Shown: positions 43,901 to 51,569 of the stretch, in pieces
Layout of the letters: each line of letters opens with the position of its first letter
Numbering within the stretch: position 1 is the stretch's first letter
Origin: JAAFHZ01 sp964247085
GTDB lineage: Bacteria; Cyanobacteriota; Cyanobacteriia; Cyanobacteriales; Chamaesiphonaceae
Assembly (NCBI GenBank): GCA_964247085.1
Contig: CAXTSX010000010.1
Coordinates: forward strand, 22,381 to 86,380
Length of the DNA: 64,000 nucleotides
Direction of reading: 5' to 3'
The notes under the pieces: generated by a model
Database searches by the model: none
What the model was told of the DNA's origin: nothing
What the model saw: only the letters and a program-made list of their open reading frames with translations
Made by a program: the position numbers and the translations under genes

Positions 43901-44566
43901 GTCTTCATATCCCGCTAAACAACAGCCGTTTTGATGGCCAGATCGTAAAATCGATTCAACGTTATCTAAAACCAGTAAACAGCGTTTCTGGCGAAGCTGT
44001 TGCATTAAGGAGGCGATCGAACTTTCTTGTACCTCCGAACCGGTCAAAATCGGTAAGATCTCGTTGAGTAAGTTTTTGGGAGTGGGAGCATTACGCAAAC
44101 TCCGCCACACTACATATTCAAACTCAGATTCCAGCTGCTGAGCAAGTTTTACGGACAGGGCTGTTTTACCAATTCCTCCCCAACCAAAAATACCCACCAT
44201 TCGGCAATGGTCGTTAGCTAACCAATTTTGTAAGGTCTGTAAAGTATTTTGCCGACCATAAAAGTAGGAAACATCGATCGCTTCTCCCCAATTTGTCTTG
44301 GTGAGAGATGTTTGGTAGCGCTGCAAAATAGATTGCAGATTACTTTTAACAACCTTGACCCCCAGTACATCGGAGAGCAACTGCCAGATGCTGGCAGCAA
44401 TTTGTTTAACATAGTCAGCGTCGTAACCTAGTTTGCCCCCAATTGTCGGGTAGGAATCTCCTTCTAAGACTTGTAAGACAATGTCTGATTGGATATCCTT
44501 TAGTGTTCCTTGTTGATTTTGTTTGAGCAAGTGGTCGATGATTATGAGAGCTTCTTGTCCCGTCAT
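40943..44566 (-). CDS. STAND ATPase: vMAP-type N-terminal domain, NB-ARC, 14 WD40 repeats (copy 2)
   Basis: A 1,207-residue tandem paralog of 37115-40723, collinear over the whole length. N-terminal domain: QEALIIIDHLLKQNQQGTLK. P-loop GIFGWGGIGKTALSVKLAQQ and Walker B RCLLVLDNVES are identical to those of copy 1. The WD40 blades differ at surface positions and in a two-residue insertion (DDYNYRIKLWD against DDSRVKLWD). C-terminal tail RPYEGMKIDKIKGITKAQQS is conserved. High conservation of NB-ARC and tail with more changes in the propellers fits duplicated sensors with diverging ligand specificity. Its start is divergent from the lipoxygenase-like gene, separated by 198 bases that hold motif copy 3. 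Confidence 0.92.
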   Translation of the reverse strand: MTGQEALIIIDHLLKQNQQGTLKDIQSDIVLQVLEGDSYPTIGGKLGYDADYVKQIAASIWQLLSDVLGVKVVKSNLQSILQRYQTSLTKTNWGEAIDVSYFYGRQNTLQTLQNWLANDHCRMVGIFGWGGIGKTALSVKLAQQLESEFEYVVWRSLRNAPTPKNLLNEILPILTGSEVQESSIASLMQQLRQKRCLLVLDNVESILRSGHQNGCCLAGYEDYLQIFEQISDQNHQSCLVITSREKPRGMAVREGQDLPVRSLQLTGLPSIDAQAILTDKGISAPIADQENLIKYVDGNPLALKLVATNIQNLFNGDIQEFLAQGKTVFSNLWDLLDQQFDRLSILQQQVMYWLAINREGATPAKLQAELFPSAPLPQILESLETLCDRSLLETTQQGLTQQPVIMEYVTDRFVRQIEQEIITSKLHLFKTHACIEAQTQDYLRDAQIQLILQPLADQLVAHFGTPKNLQKHLASILVNLRHEIPTTTGYACGNLLNLLCYLKTDLQGFDFSGMEIRQAYLINAVLHNVDFTDSRLTQTVFAETFGGIIGIAYSPDGKYLATSDTKGDIQIWNATSLNKVSHCRGHLHWAWAIDFSPNGQYFVSAGDDYNYRIKLWDVVTGECLCTYTGHSLPVNAAIFSPDGKTIASSSEDSTIRLWRVLPGRLSPEISTLVGHESRVWSIAFSPDGRTLVSGGEDCMVRLWDVANGECLSVWPAHNDWIRSVAFHPDGRSIATGSYDRLIKIWDITTGECLKTLSGHQQMISKVVFSPDGQQLASSSFDQTIKLWEINYGECLQTFLGHRSPIWTVAFHPNGQQLASGSDDHTTKIWNLKLGRCINTIIGYTDAVSSLSLSCDGRYLAAGYENKTVKVWDVENGTVSEIFQEHTNRIWSVKFSPNGHLLASSSSDKTIRLYDWQSGNCLQTLRGHNSWVWSISFSPDSQILASSSYDQTIKVWDVTTGECLRTIQEHHAPVVFVTFSPNGQLLASSDTNGVIKLCCPNTGQCYQSLQEHTNSVWSVAFSSDSQWLISTSYDDTIKLWSVATGECLRTFSDHRGWIIRAQFSPDDRFIISGGMDGSLKVWDIQNGQCLKTFTGHNGLIYAIEVAAIQLPGMDLPKLVAFTGGVDEKIKVWDLEAAECLATWQSLRPYEGMKIDKIKGITKAQQSTLQALGGVINSERPNIKTIETKMSVTTYLLVFKAMFWGRSRS

Positions 44567-44679
44567 TTTCCCACATCTGTTATTGGACTATTTAGACATA
44601 TTATAAGGCAATCCAGCAGCGGCATTGGTGAGGAATAGAGTACAACATTCATATTAGTTAATATACCGTTACTAAAAGT

Positions 44680-44704
44680 ACTGACTTTTTCTTACTGACA
44701 AATC
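44680..44704. promoter_or_regulatory. Shared motif copy 3 (between STAND ATPase copy 2 and lipoxygenase-like gene)
   Basis: The same 25-base segment as at 40831-40855, including core ACTTTTTCTTACTG (44684-44697) and two TACTGA words. It lies 61-85 bases upstream of the lipoxygenase-like start (plus strand) and 114 bases upstream of ATPase copy 2 (minus strand), so it could serve both. Confidence 0.5.
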
Positions 44705-44764
44705 GATCGAGGTTGATCTAAATTACTGCTAACGCCACAGCATATATCCCAGAAGGAAAACATC

Positions 44765-46171
44765 ATGCCTTCAGCATCTGACCAACCACAACCTAAAGAT
44801 TTATTTAAATATTTTGGCATTGCTGGTCAAGATATTCCCCGTTTTGATGCTAGATTACCCCTCCCGCGCAGCGTGGAGCCTCCAGCACGCTTGCTCGTTA
44901 ACGGTGGATTGGCCAAAATTCCGACCGCCCCGGCTGGGCCGATCGAATTGCTGGGAATTGTGGGGGTCACCACCCTGGTGAAAAAGTTACAATCACCCTT
45001 CGCCATGCCAGCAAACTTTACCCGCTGTCGTCCGGATAAGTTTAGTGATGAATTTTTTGTGGAGCGGCGACTCAATGGCTTTAATCCCGGCCAAATGAAG
45101 CAGGAGCAAGATAAAAATCAACCTTGGCAATATGTTATTTGTTATGACATTAGGGAATATAATTTCAAGTTTGACAAGCCCGGTACTATTTTCCCTCGGG
45201 TTATTGAAGCCCGGTTTGTACTGCAAGAGAAATCTTTACAGATTCATTCGATCGAATACGAACTATTACCGGGTGTCAAAAGCCTCCAGTATCCGACTGA
45301 TGCTCGTCCGCAATGGGAATGGGCTAAGCAGTTATTCCGCTGTGCAGAGATTGTGTTTCAAGAAACTCAATCTCACTTAGGACAAGCTCACTTAAATGTG
45401 GAGCAATACGCCATGCCCTATTACCGGAATATTGTAGACAACCCGATCAAACTCTTATTGGAAAACCATTTTACTGGGGTGCTATACATCAATAAATTAG
45501 GTGCAGCAGATATTTTTGGGTCTACCGGAATTCTCCCCCAAAATTCAGCCCTATATACTGATGAAGTAGAGACATTGATTAAGGCCAAAATCAAGACATT
45601 GAATTATCACCAGTGGCATCCCCGGCTGCAGACCATGCCTGATGTGGTTGCTAATAATTTCTTCGATCGCGCTGCGCTAGCTACTTGGGAAGTTATTACT
45701 GAATATGTGACCGAATTTTTTGCCAAACAAGGATCTGAGATCCAACGGTTATGGCCTGAAATCGCCGCGATGTCTGCAGATTTAGTCCAGCATTCTATCT
45801 TGGATGAACATCTCGGTACGCTAGAAATTGCCAATATTGATGACCTGAGGTCACTCTGTATCTATGTGATTTACCATGGCTCTTTCCTTCACTCCTGGTT
45901 AAACTATAAACAGTATGATGATGTGGGTGATGTGGAATACGCCGTGATTGGCTTGTGGGATGAAACCTATGACCAAACAATACTTGTCCAAAAACACATT
46001 GAACAAGTTTTCTTGGCCTGGAAATTATCCCAAATTCGCTACAATCCAATTATGGGTGAGACCGATGCCGATAGCCCGATCGCCATATTTAAAGATTTGC
46101 TATGGCAGCGACGCAATGAAATCATCCCTGGTATACCACTAGAACTAGTAATGGGCAGTATTCACGTTTAA
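44765..46171 (+). CDS. Divergent lipoxygenase-like protein with altered metal ligand
   Basis: A 468-residue protein whose C-terminal two thirds follow the lipoxygenase pattern. FQETQSHLGQAHLNVEQYAM aligns with the HHELISHLGGTHLWMEPIAI helix of the neighbour; DNPIKLLLENHFTGVLYIN aligns with HPLGALLRPHIEGTLFIN; and SFLHSWLNYKQ aligns with SAQHAAVNFPQ. So H204, H376 and N380 are kept, but the first iron-ligand His is Gln199 and the terminal Ile is Val468. It is also about 180 residues shorter than the neighbour. A good ribosome site (AGAAGGA) precedes the ATG. Iron binding and dioxygenase activity are uncertain. It could be an altered oxygenase or a hydroperoxide-handling protein; assignment rests on hand alignment. 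Confidence 0.75.
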   Translation: MPSASDQPQPKDLFKYFGIAGQDIPRFDARLPLPRSVEPPARLLVNGGLAKIPTAPAGPIELLGIVGVTTLVKKLQSPFAMPANFTRCRPDKFSDEFFVERRLNGFNPGQMKQEQDKNQPWQYVICYDIREYNFKFDKPGTIFPRVIEARFVLQEKSLQIHSIEYELLPGVKSLQYPTDARPQWEWAKQLFRCAEIVFQETQSHLGQAHLNVEQYAMPYYRNIVDNPIKLLLENHFTGVLYINKLGAADIFGSTGILPQNSALYTDEVETLIKAKIKTLNYHQWHPRLQTMPDVVANNFFDRAALATWEVITEYVTEFFAKQGSEIQRLWPEIAAMSADLVQHSILDEHLGTLEIANIDDLRSLCIYVIYHGSFLHSWLNYKQYDDVGDVEYAVIGLWDETYDQTILVQKHIEQVFLAWKLSQIRYNPIMGETDADSPIAIFKDLLWQRRNEIIPGIPLELVMGSIHV

Positions 46172-46319
46172 AACTTGATCTAGCAATATTTTTTTCAATG
46201 CTGGTGTCTTATACATGCTGGCATTGTTGGCGTTTGGAATTACAGCATCATCTAGAAAAGAACTTGTAACTACAGAACTGAGTTGATTTTCAACATCGTT
46301 TTTTCGGGGATTTATCACT

Positions 46320-46958
46320 ATGGTTTTCTGGATAATATGGCTACTATTCACAGGTTATGCATTCTTGCTAGCCCCCCCAGATAACCCAGAAACATTGCAA
46401 CTCATCATCAATCTTTCTACTGGTCAATGGACGGGGATCAATCCTTTGATTATCGCTCTGTTCAATCTGATGGGTTTGTGGCCGATGATTTATGCTGCTG
46501 TGATGTTGTTTGATGGCTCCGACCAAAAATTCCCGCCCGGATTTTTTAATGCGGCCTCTTTTGCGGTGGGGGCTTTTGCAATTTTGCCTTATCTCGGACT
46601 CCGCCAGCCCAATAAAACTGTGATAGTGACAGCGACACCACTGCTGAAATTTTTGGATAATCGTTGGTTGGTGGTGGCGATCGGCATCGGATCGATCGGA
46701 CTTTTATCCTATGGCTGCATCCAGGGTAACTGGTCGGATTTTGTACATTCCTGGCAAACCCAACGCTTTATCCATGTCATGACCTTAGACTTTTTGATGC
46801 TGTCGGCACTGTTTCCATTCTTAGTTAAAGACGATCTTCGCCGCAGAGGTGGTCAGTCTTGGTTGTGGGGGTTTTCTTTTATCCCTCTGCTGGGGGCGAT
46901 CGCTTATCTCTATCTGCGGCCCCGTCAGGTGTTTGATGATGTTACTATGCATATTTAA
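46320..46958 (+). CDS. Conserved multi-pass membrane protein (cyanobacteria/plastid family)
   Basis: A 212-residue protein with about five or six hydrophobic helices: WIIWLLFTGYAFLL, PLIIALFNLMGLWPMIYAAV, ASFAVGAFAILPYLGL, WLVVAIGIGSIGLLSYGC, FIHVMTLDFLMLSALFPFLV, and LWGFSFIPLLGAIAYLYL. Short polar loops contain APPDNPETLQLI and GINPL, which I recall from a widespread cyanobacterial hypothetical family with plant plastid relatives. Function unknown. The gap 46172-46319 before it holds only the leader. Confidence 0.8.
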   Translation: MVFWIIWLLFTGYAFLLAPPDNPETLQLIINLSTGQWTGINPLIIALFNLMGLWPMIYAAVMLFDGSDQKFPPGFFNAASFAVGAFAILPYLGLRQPNKTVIVTATPLLKFLDNRWLVVAIGIGSIGLLSYGCIQGNWSDFVHSWQTQRFIHVMTLDFLMLSALFPFLVKDDLRRRGGQSWLWGFSFIPLLGAIAYLYLRPRQVFDDVTMHI

Positions 46959-47084
46959 CGCTCCATTAAAAAATCGCAATAGCCGACTGTCCGAAATGAT
47001 GCCGATCGACCAATGATAGGAACAAAATAAAACTTCATAGGTCATCACAACTGAACATACCCGTAAAATTACAATCCACAATTG

Positions 47085-47768
47085 ATGCTTATGACTCGCA
47101 AGAAACTTCGCGGTACCCTGGTCTCTACTATTGCTCTAGTCTTAGCAGCCGGTAGCTTGTTTTCTGGTGTTAATGCAGCGCCCGAAAATAAACAATCCGA
47201 CGTTATGACGAAGCCGGATGCAACGGCTACACCAGATACAATGAAGAAGCCGACTGATGCCATGAAGAAGCCAGCTGATGCTATGAAAAAGCCAGCCGCA
47301 ACTCCAAGCGCCAAACCAGTGGCAACTCCAAGCACCAAAAAAGGTACTACTATTGTTGGCCTGGTAACCAATAGCACCAAGAATTTTAAAACTTTAAATG
47401 TAGCTGTAAAAGCATCAGGACTATCTGCTACATTGTCTGGGGAAGGTCCATTCACTTTATTTGCGCCTAATGATGCTGCCTTCGACAAGTTGCCTAAAGC
47501 TACTTTAAAGAAATTGCTAAAGCCTGAAAATAAAGCTGCTTTGCAACAAGTTCTCAAGAATCATGTGTTGTCTGGAACTGTTTTGTCTAAAGACATTAAG
47601 TCTGGCAATGTTACAACCTTAGCTGGTGGCGAAGTTGCCATTAAGATCAACGGTAAAAAAGTAACTGTTGGTAAGGCTAGTATTTTGAGAGCTGATGTAC
47701 AAGCTAGTAATGGTGTAGTACATATCATTGATACTGTTTTGGTACCTACTGATCTGAAACTTAAATAG
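47085..47768 (+). CDS. Secreted fasciclin-domain protein
   Basis: About 227 residues: signal peptide ending near GVNA, then a repetitive linker with three MKKP units (MKKPTDAMKKPADAMKKPA) and Pro/Thr/Lys-rich sequence, then one fasciclin (FAS1) domain. The FAS1 motifs are FKTLNVAVKASGLSATLSGE, GPFTLFAPNDAAFDKLP, LKNHVLSGTVLSKDI and GVVHIIDTVLVP. FAS1 domains mediate adhesion at the cell surface. Alternative starts are TTG 47082 and ATG 47091. The messenger ends at the strong hairpin 47800-47847. Confidence 0.88.
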   Translation: MLMTRKKLRGTLVSTIALVLAAGSLFSGVNAAPENKQSDVMTKPDATATPDTMKKPTDAMKKPADAMKKPAATPSAKPVATPSTKKGTTIVGLVTNSTKNFKTLNVAVKASGLSATLSGEGPFTLFAPNDAAFDKLPKATLKKLLKPENKAALQQVLKNHVLSGTVLSKDIKSGNVTTLAGGEVAIKINGKKVTVGKASILRADVQASNGVVHIIDTVLVPTDLKLK

Positions 47769-47799
47769 ATGGAAATAGAAAGTTAAAAACACTTTAATT

Positions 47800-47850
47800 A
47801 TCACCAAAGAAAAACCCCGACAAATGCCGGGGTTTTTCTTTGGTGATTTT
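47800..47850. terminator. Bidirectional terminator between the fasciclin gene and psbU
   Basis: A perfect 20-bp stem (ATCACCAAAGAAAAACCCCG and its complement at 47828-47847) with an 8-base loop. T-rich stretches exist in the stem on both strands, so it can end transcription of both convergent genes. Confidence 0.92.
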
Positions 47851-47855
47851 GATGT

Positions 47856-48248
47856 TTAGTAGTAACCGTTGTTATAGCGATCGCCACCTTCATTAAAAGT
47901 GTCGTCAGTGGATGTGATGGTAAAGTTATCTAGATTCTTTTCCAAATTGGCTTTTTGGTTAGCACTCAGGTTTGGGATGTCTAGAACATCATCTATTGAC
48001 TTATATGGAGCGCCATCTACAATTTTGCGAGCGAGGGTCGGATAAAGGCCAGGATACTTCCGGAAGGCGCGGACGTTGGTATTATTTAAATCAATTTTTT
48101 TGCCGAAATCAGTGCCCAGTTTGCTATCGGCACTATTGCTACCGTTCATGGGTGCCATTGCTTCGTCAGCCCAACCTGGTGCAGTAAAGCCAAATAAACA
48201 AGACATACATAGACAAAAGGTAATGGCAATGCGTAGTAACTGTTTCAT
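47856..48248 (-). CDS. psbU: Photosystem II 12 kDa extrinsic protein PsbU
   Basis: A 130-residue precursor with a lumenal signal peptide (MKQLLRIAITFCLCMSCLFG, cleavage probably after GWA) and the PsbU helix-hairpin-helix body: KIDLNNTNVRAFRKYPGLYP, then IVDGAPYKSIDDVLDIPNLS and the ending EGGDRYNNGYY. PsbU stabilises the oxygen-evolving manganese cluster on the lumenal face of photosystem II. The ATG at 48248 is chosen because GGAGAA lies just upstream; a TTG at 48266 would place the start before this ribosome site. Confidence 0.95.
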   Translation of the reverse strand: MKQLLRIAITFCLCMSCLFGFTAPGWADEAMAPMNGSNSADSKLGTDFGKKIDLNNTNVRAFRKYPGLYPTLARKIVDGAPYKSIDDVLDIPNLSANQKANLEKNLDNFTITSTDDTFNEGGDRYNNGYY

Positions 48249-48341
48249 TATATTTTCTCCAAACAATAGATGTATTTTATATCGCAGCCAAAATATCTGG
48301 CCTTATCCATTCTATCTCAACATCATTTCCACAAAACTTTA

Positions 48342-49490
48342 TCATTTCCACAAAACTTTCGGCAGGATCTGATTTCGATCGACTCGTTGCTGGTATTTAA
48401 TGGCAAAATTTAACAGGGAGTCCAGTAAGGAATCGGAGAGGAGATGGGGTTGTAAGCCTAGGTCCAGTAAATTGGTGTTTTTAGCGTTGAAATAATGTTC
48501 TTCTTTTTCGATGCGGGGATTATCGATCGACTTAATTTCTACGGCTAAACCCAAAGCTGTACTGGCCTGTTTCACCTTTTGGGCTAATTCTTCGACACTA
48601 AACTGCTCCGTAAACTGATTGAATACGCGGAATTCTCCCCGTTCGGCGGGGTTGGCGATCGCTAGTTCTAAACAGCGCACCGTGTCCCGAATATCCAAAA
48701 AGCCCCGGGTCTGGCTGCCTTTACCGTAGACCGTTAGGGGATGGCCAATGGCTGCTTGGATACAAAAACGATTGAGAGCGGTGCCATAGACACCATCGTA
48801 ATCCAGGCGATTAATTAGCAGCTCATCCATTGCTGTTTCGTCGGTTAATACGCCGTAAACTACGCCCTGATTCAGGTCGGTGGCGCGAATACCCCACACC
48901 TTGCAGGCAAAATGAATATTGTGGCTATCATGTACCTTGCTCAGATGGTAGAAAGAACCAGGCTGTTTGGGATAGGGCAGCGTATCTTTACGGCCATTGT
49001 GTTCGATCGTGATATAGCCCTCTTCAATATCAATATTGGGGGTGCCATATTCACCCATTGTTCCCAGCTTGACTAAGTGGCAGTCTGGCAAAAAGTCATG
49101 GATGGCGTAGAGCAGATTTAGCGTACCGACCACATTATTGGTCTGGGTGAGGACGGCATGTTCGCGATCGATCATCGAAAAAGGTGCTGAGCGCTGTTCG
49201 CCAAAATGGGCGATGGACTCGGGCTGAAATTTTTGCAGTGCCTTGCTTAAAAAGTCGTAGTTAGTAATATCTCCCACAAACAGTTCGATCGATTTACCAG
49301 TTATTTCGTACCAGCGTTGAATGCGCTGCTGGATCGAGGCGATCGGCGTCAAAGTAGAGATCCCTAATTCGGCGTCCCAATGTCTACGTATCAGACTATC
49401 TAAAATTCCTACTTCGTAGCCCAGGTTGGATAAATGCAAAGCTGTTGCCCATCCACAGTAACCATCGCCGCCGATCACTAAGACTTTCAT
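48342..49490 (-). CDS. sqdB: UDP-sulfoquinovose synthase SqdB
   Basis: A 382-residue extended SDR. NAD motif VLVIGGDGYCGWATALHL at the N-terminus, the SqdB signature DSLIRRHWDAELGISTLTPI, FGEQRSAPFSMID, the catalytic Thr/Tyr/Lys region (TMGEYG and FYHLSKVHDSHN), and DLNQGVVYGV. It makes UDP-sulfoquinovose from UDP-glucose and sulfite for the sulfolipid SQDG of thylakoid membranes. Full length. No sqdX is in the window. Confidence 0.96.
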   Translation of the reverse strand: MKVLVIGGDGYCGWATALHLSNLGYEVGILDSLIRRHWDAELGISTLTPIASIQQRIQRWYEITGKSIELFVGDITNYDFLSKALQKFQPESIAHFGEQRSAPFSMIDREHAVLTQTNNVVGTLNLLYAIHDFLPDCHLVKLGTMGEYGTPNIDIEEGYITIEHNGRKDTLPYPKQPGSFYHLSKVHDSHNIHFACKVWGIRATDLNQGVVYGVLTDETAMDELLINRLDYDGVYGTALNRFCIQAAIGHPLTVYGKGSQTRGFLDIRDTVRCLELAIANPAERGEFRVFNQFTEQFSVEELAQKVKQASTALGLAVEIKSIDNPRIEKEEHYFNAKNTNLLDLGLQPHLLSDSLLDSLLNFAIKYQQRVDRNQILPKVLWK

Positions 49491-49570
49491 AAATTATCTT
49501 TACTATTGCTGGGGTTGCTATCAAATTTGGTCATCTTGAACACACCTGTTGTGCAAGAATCGACACCAAT

Positions 49571-50185
49571 TTAGCAGGTTTCGGGCGTTTTGGGTGAGTT
49601 GGGTACTTCATCAGCAAAACTAGCCACCCGCACAAACTCAAAAGGCCCGGCCACTGAACCCCAGACCTGTTCATCAGTAACAGGGTCACAACCTCGATCG
49701 GCACTGCTAAACCGATCGGCATCAATTTCAAAAGTGCTGGCCAGGTAAGTATCTTGGCCTTTGCGATTCACTATACAAGCCTTGCCAGGTTGGACGTATC
49801 CACTAAAACTATGACCTGTCCACTCGGCGATATGGCTACATCCGGGGAGCTTGGTCAATCGATCGGCTGTCAATAATGCCAACTTATCGGTTTGACGGGA
49901 ACCACCATAGAATTCGGCCTCGTTGCTAACCAAATAGTTCTCGATTTCGATATGACCATCCACCACCACCAACTTCAGCACCCGCAACCGGTACGGATCA
50001 TTCAGCATATAGTCGTAGGCCTGTTCCAGAAATAAGCTCACCCCATCGAGCAGTTGCCAAGGCAGGGGGCGCATCCCTACCCGGATGTGGGCGAAAAAAG
50101 GTGGATTTTCAAAAGCCTGCGCTTGGTTGCTAAAATCTGCCGCCATCCAACGAGCTAGCTTAATAATATCGGTTGCTTCAGCCAT
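49571..50185 (-). CDS. CpcT/CpeT-type phycobiliprotein chromophore lyase
   Basis: A 204-residue protein of the CpcT/CpeT family: LARWMAADFSNQAQAFENPP, FFAHIRVGMRPLPWQ, SLFLEQAYDYMLNDPYRLRV, GCSHIAEWTGHSFSGYV, TYLASTFEIDADRFSSADRG and CDPVTDEQVWGSVAGPFEF. CpcT attaches phycocyanobilin to Cys of the phycocyanin beta subunit; CpeT acts in phycoerythrin maturation. Which of these cannot be settled from this copy alone. No phycobiliprotein genes are in the window. Confidence 0.9.
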   Translation of the reverse strand: MAEATDIIKLARWMAADFSNQAQAFENPPFFAHIRVGMRPLPWQLLDGVSLFLEQAYDYMLNDPYRLRVLKLVVVDGHIEIENYLVSNEAEFYGGSRQTDKLALLTADRLTKLPGCSHIAEWTGHSFSGYVQPGKACIVNRKGQDTYLASTFEIDADRFSSADRGCDPVTDEQVWGSVAGPFEFVRVASFADEVPNSPKTPETC

Positions 50186-50361
50186 AGTCTTAGGGTTAAG
50201 AAAATTACTTCAATAATGTCAGTCTATGACCTTTACTGTCACCAACCAGCATAATTGTGGTTCAATGATAATTCTTGGGTAAATTGGAAGATAGGTCTGA
50301 CCGTAATTTAGCCACGATATCAGCATATCTCAATACAATTAGTGCAAGCCATAGCCGCGCG

Positions 50362-51465
50362 ATGAGTTTTACCACACAGCCCCGCTCCGATCTAAAAAAA
50401 GTTATTAGTCAAGACTGGCCAGGTCTTATTGCGGCCTATCGGCAGTATTTGCCTGTAACGGATAGTACGCCGATCGTCACTTTGCATGAGGGCAATACGC
50501 CCCTAATTCCAGTGCCGACTATTAGCACAGCGATCGGACGGGGTGTGCAGGTATATATCAAGTACGACGGCTTGAACCCCACTGGCAGCTTCAAAGATCG
50601 GGGCATGACCATGGCTGTAACCAAGGCTAAAGAAGCTGGTGCCACCGCCGTAATCTGTGCCAGCACCGGAAATACTTCCGCTGCCGCTGCCGCCTATGCC
50701 ATTCGGGCGGGCTTGAAACCTTTTGTGTTAATCCCTGATGGCTATGTGGCTTTGGGCAAATTAGCTCAGGCTTTGCTCTATGGAGCTGAAGTCTTGGCCA
50801 TTAAAGGTAACTTTGATGATGCTCTGGAAATTGTGCGAGAGATGGCTGAGAATTATCCAGTTACGCTAGTGAATTCCGTCAACCCTTACCGTTTAGAAGG
50901 CCAAAAAACGGCGGCTTTTGAATTAGTCGATGCTCTGGGAGATGCTCCCGACTGGCTTTGTATCCCGGTGGGTAACGGTGGGAATATTACCGCCTACTGG
51001 ATGGGCTTCTGTCAGTTTCACCAGGAAGGTCGCTGTCAGCAGCTGCCCCGGATGATGGGTTTTCAGGCGGCTGGTTCGGCACCTTTGGTAGATGGGGCGC
51101 CAATTAAAAATCCCGAAACCTTGGCCACAGCCATTCGGATTGGGAATCCGGCCAATTGGCAAAAAGCGATCGATGTCAAAGAAGCCAGTCAGGGTGAATT
51201 TAATGCTGTCACTGACGACGAAATTCTGAATGCTTATCGGTGGCTAGCTGGGCGAGAAGGCATTTTCTGTGAACCAGCCAGTGCCGCCTCAGTCGCTGGA
51301 CTCCTGAAAGTGCAAGAACAGGTGCCCGACAATGCCAAGGTCGTCTGTGTCCTCACCGGCAACGGCTTAAAAGACCCGGATACGGCCATTAAACACAGTC
51401 TCAGTCAGTTTAAGCAAGGGATTGCTCCAGACGTGCGATCGGTAGCCAGTGCGATGGGCTTCTAA
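50362..51465 (+). CDS. thrC: Threonine synthase
   Basis: A 367-residue PLP enzyme converting O-phosphohomoserine to threonine. Seen: TLHEGNTPLIPVP, the PLP lysine in NPTGSFKDRGMT, CASTGNTSAAAAAYA, CIPVGNGGNITAYWMGF, CEPASAASVAGLL and VCVLTGNGLKDPD. The frame is open from 50275, but MSFTTQPRSD at 50362 fits the usual length. Gene context is unremarkable. Confidence 0.96.
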   Translation: MSFTTQPRSDLKKVISQDWPGLIAAYRQYLPVTDSTPIVTLHEGNTPLIPVPTISTAIGRGVQVYIKYDGLNPTGSFKDRGMTMAVTKAKEAGATAVICASTGNTSAAAAAYAIRAGLKPFVLIPDGYVALGKLAQALLYGAEVLAIKGNFDDALEIVREMAENYPVTLVNSVNPYRLEGQKTAAFELVDALGDAPDWLCIPVGNGGNITAYWMGFCQFHQEGRCQQLPRMMGFQAAGSAPLVDGAPIKNPETLATAIRIGNPANWQKAIDVKEASQGEFNAVTDDEILNAYRWLAGREGIFCEPASAASVAGLLKVQEQVPDNAKVVCVLTGNGLKDPDTAIKHSLSQFKQGIAPDVRSVASAMGF

Positions 51466-51569
51466 ATACTTGCTGGCGCTAAACAAATCTTTGTAATTAT
51501 AATTTGGGTAGGAGTGTTAACCACTGCTGACCGGGCTTCCGGCTATTTGTGATTTAGAGCTGGTGAATT

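Noticed and set aside
37115..44566. Possible minisatellite or CRISPR-like repeats
   Set aside because: The periodic similarity is explained by WD40 repeats in two paralogous genes; no regular direct repeats with spacers were seen anywhere in the window.
46145..46351. Minus-strand frame between the lipoxygenase-like gene and the membrane protein gene
   Set aside because: Overlaps both neighbours, no start signal and no recognisable content.
47069..47557. Minus-strand frame of 162 codons opposite the fasciclin gene
   Set aside because: Mirror of the repetitive MKKP linker and FAS1 coding sequence; hydrophobic look arises from the complement of Lys/Ala codons.
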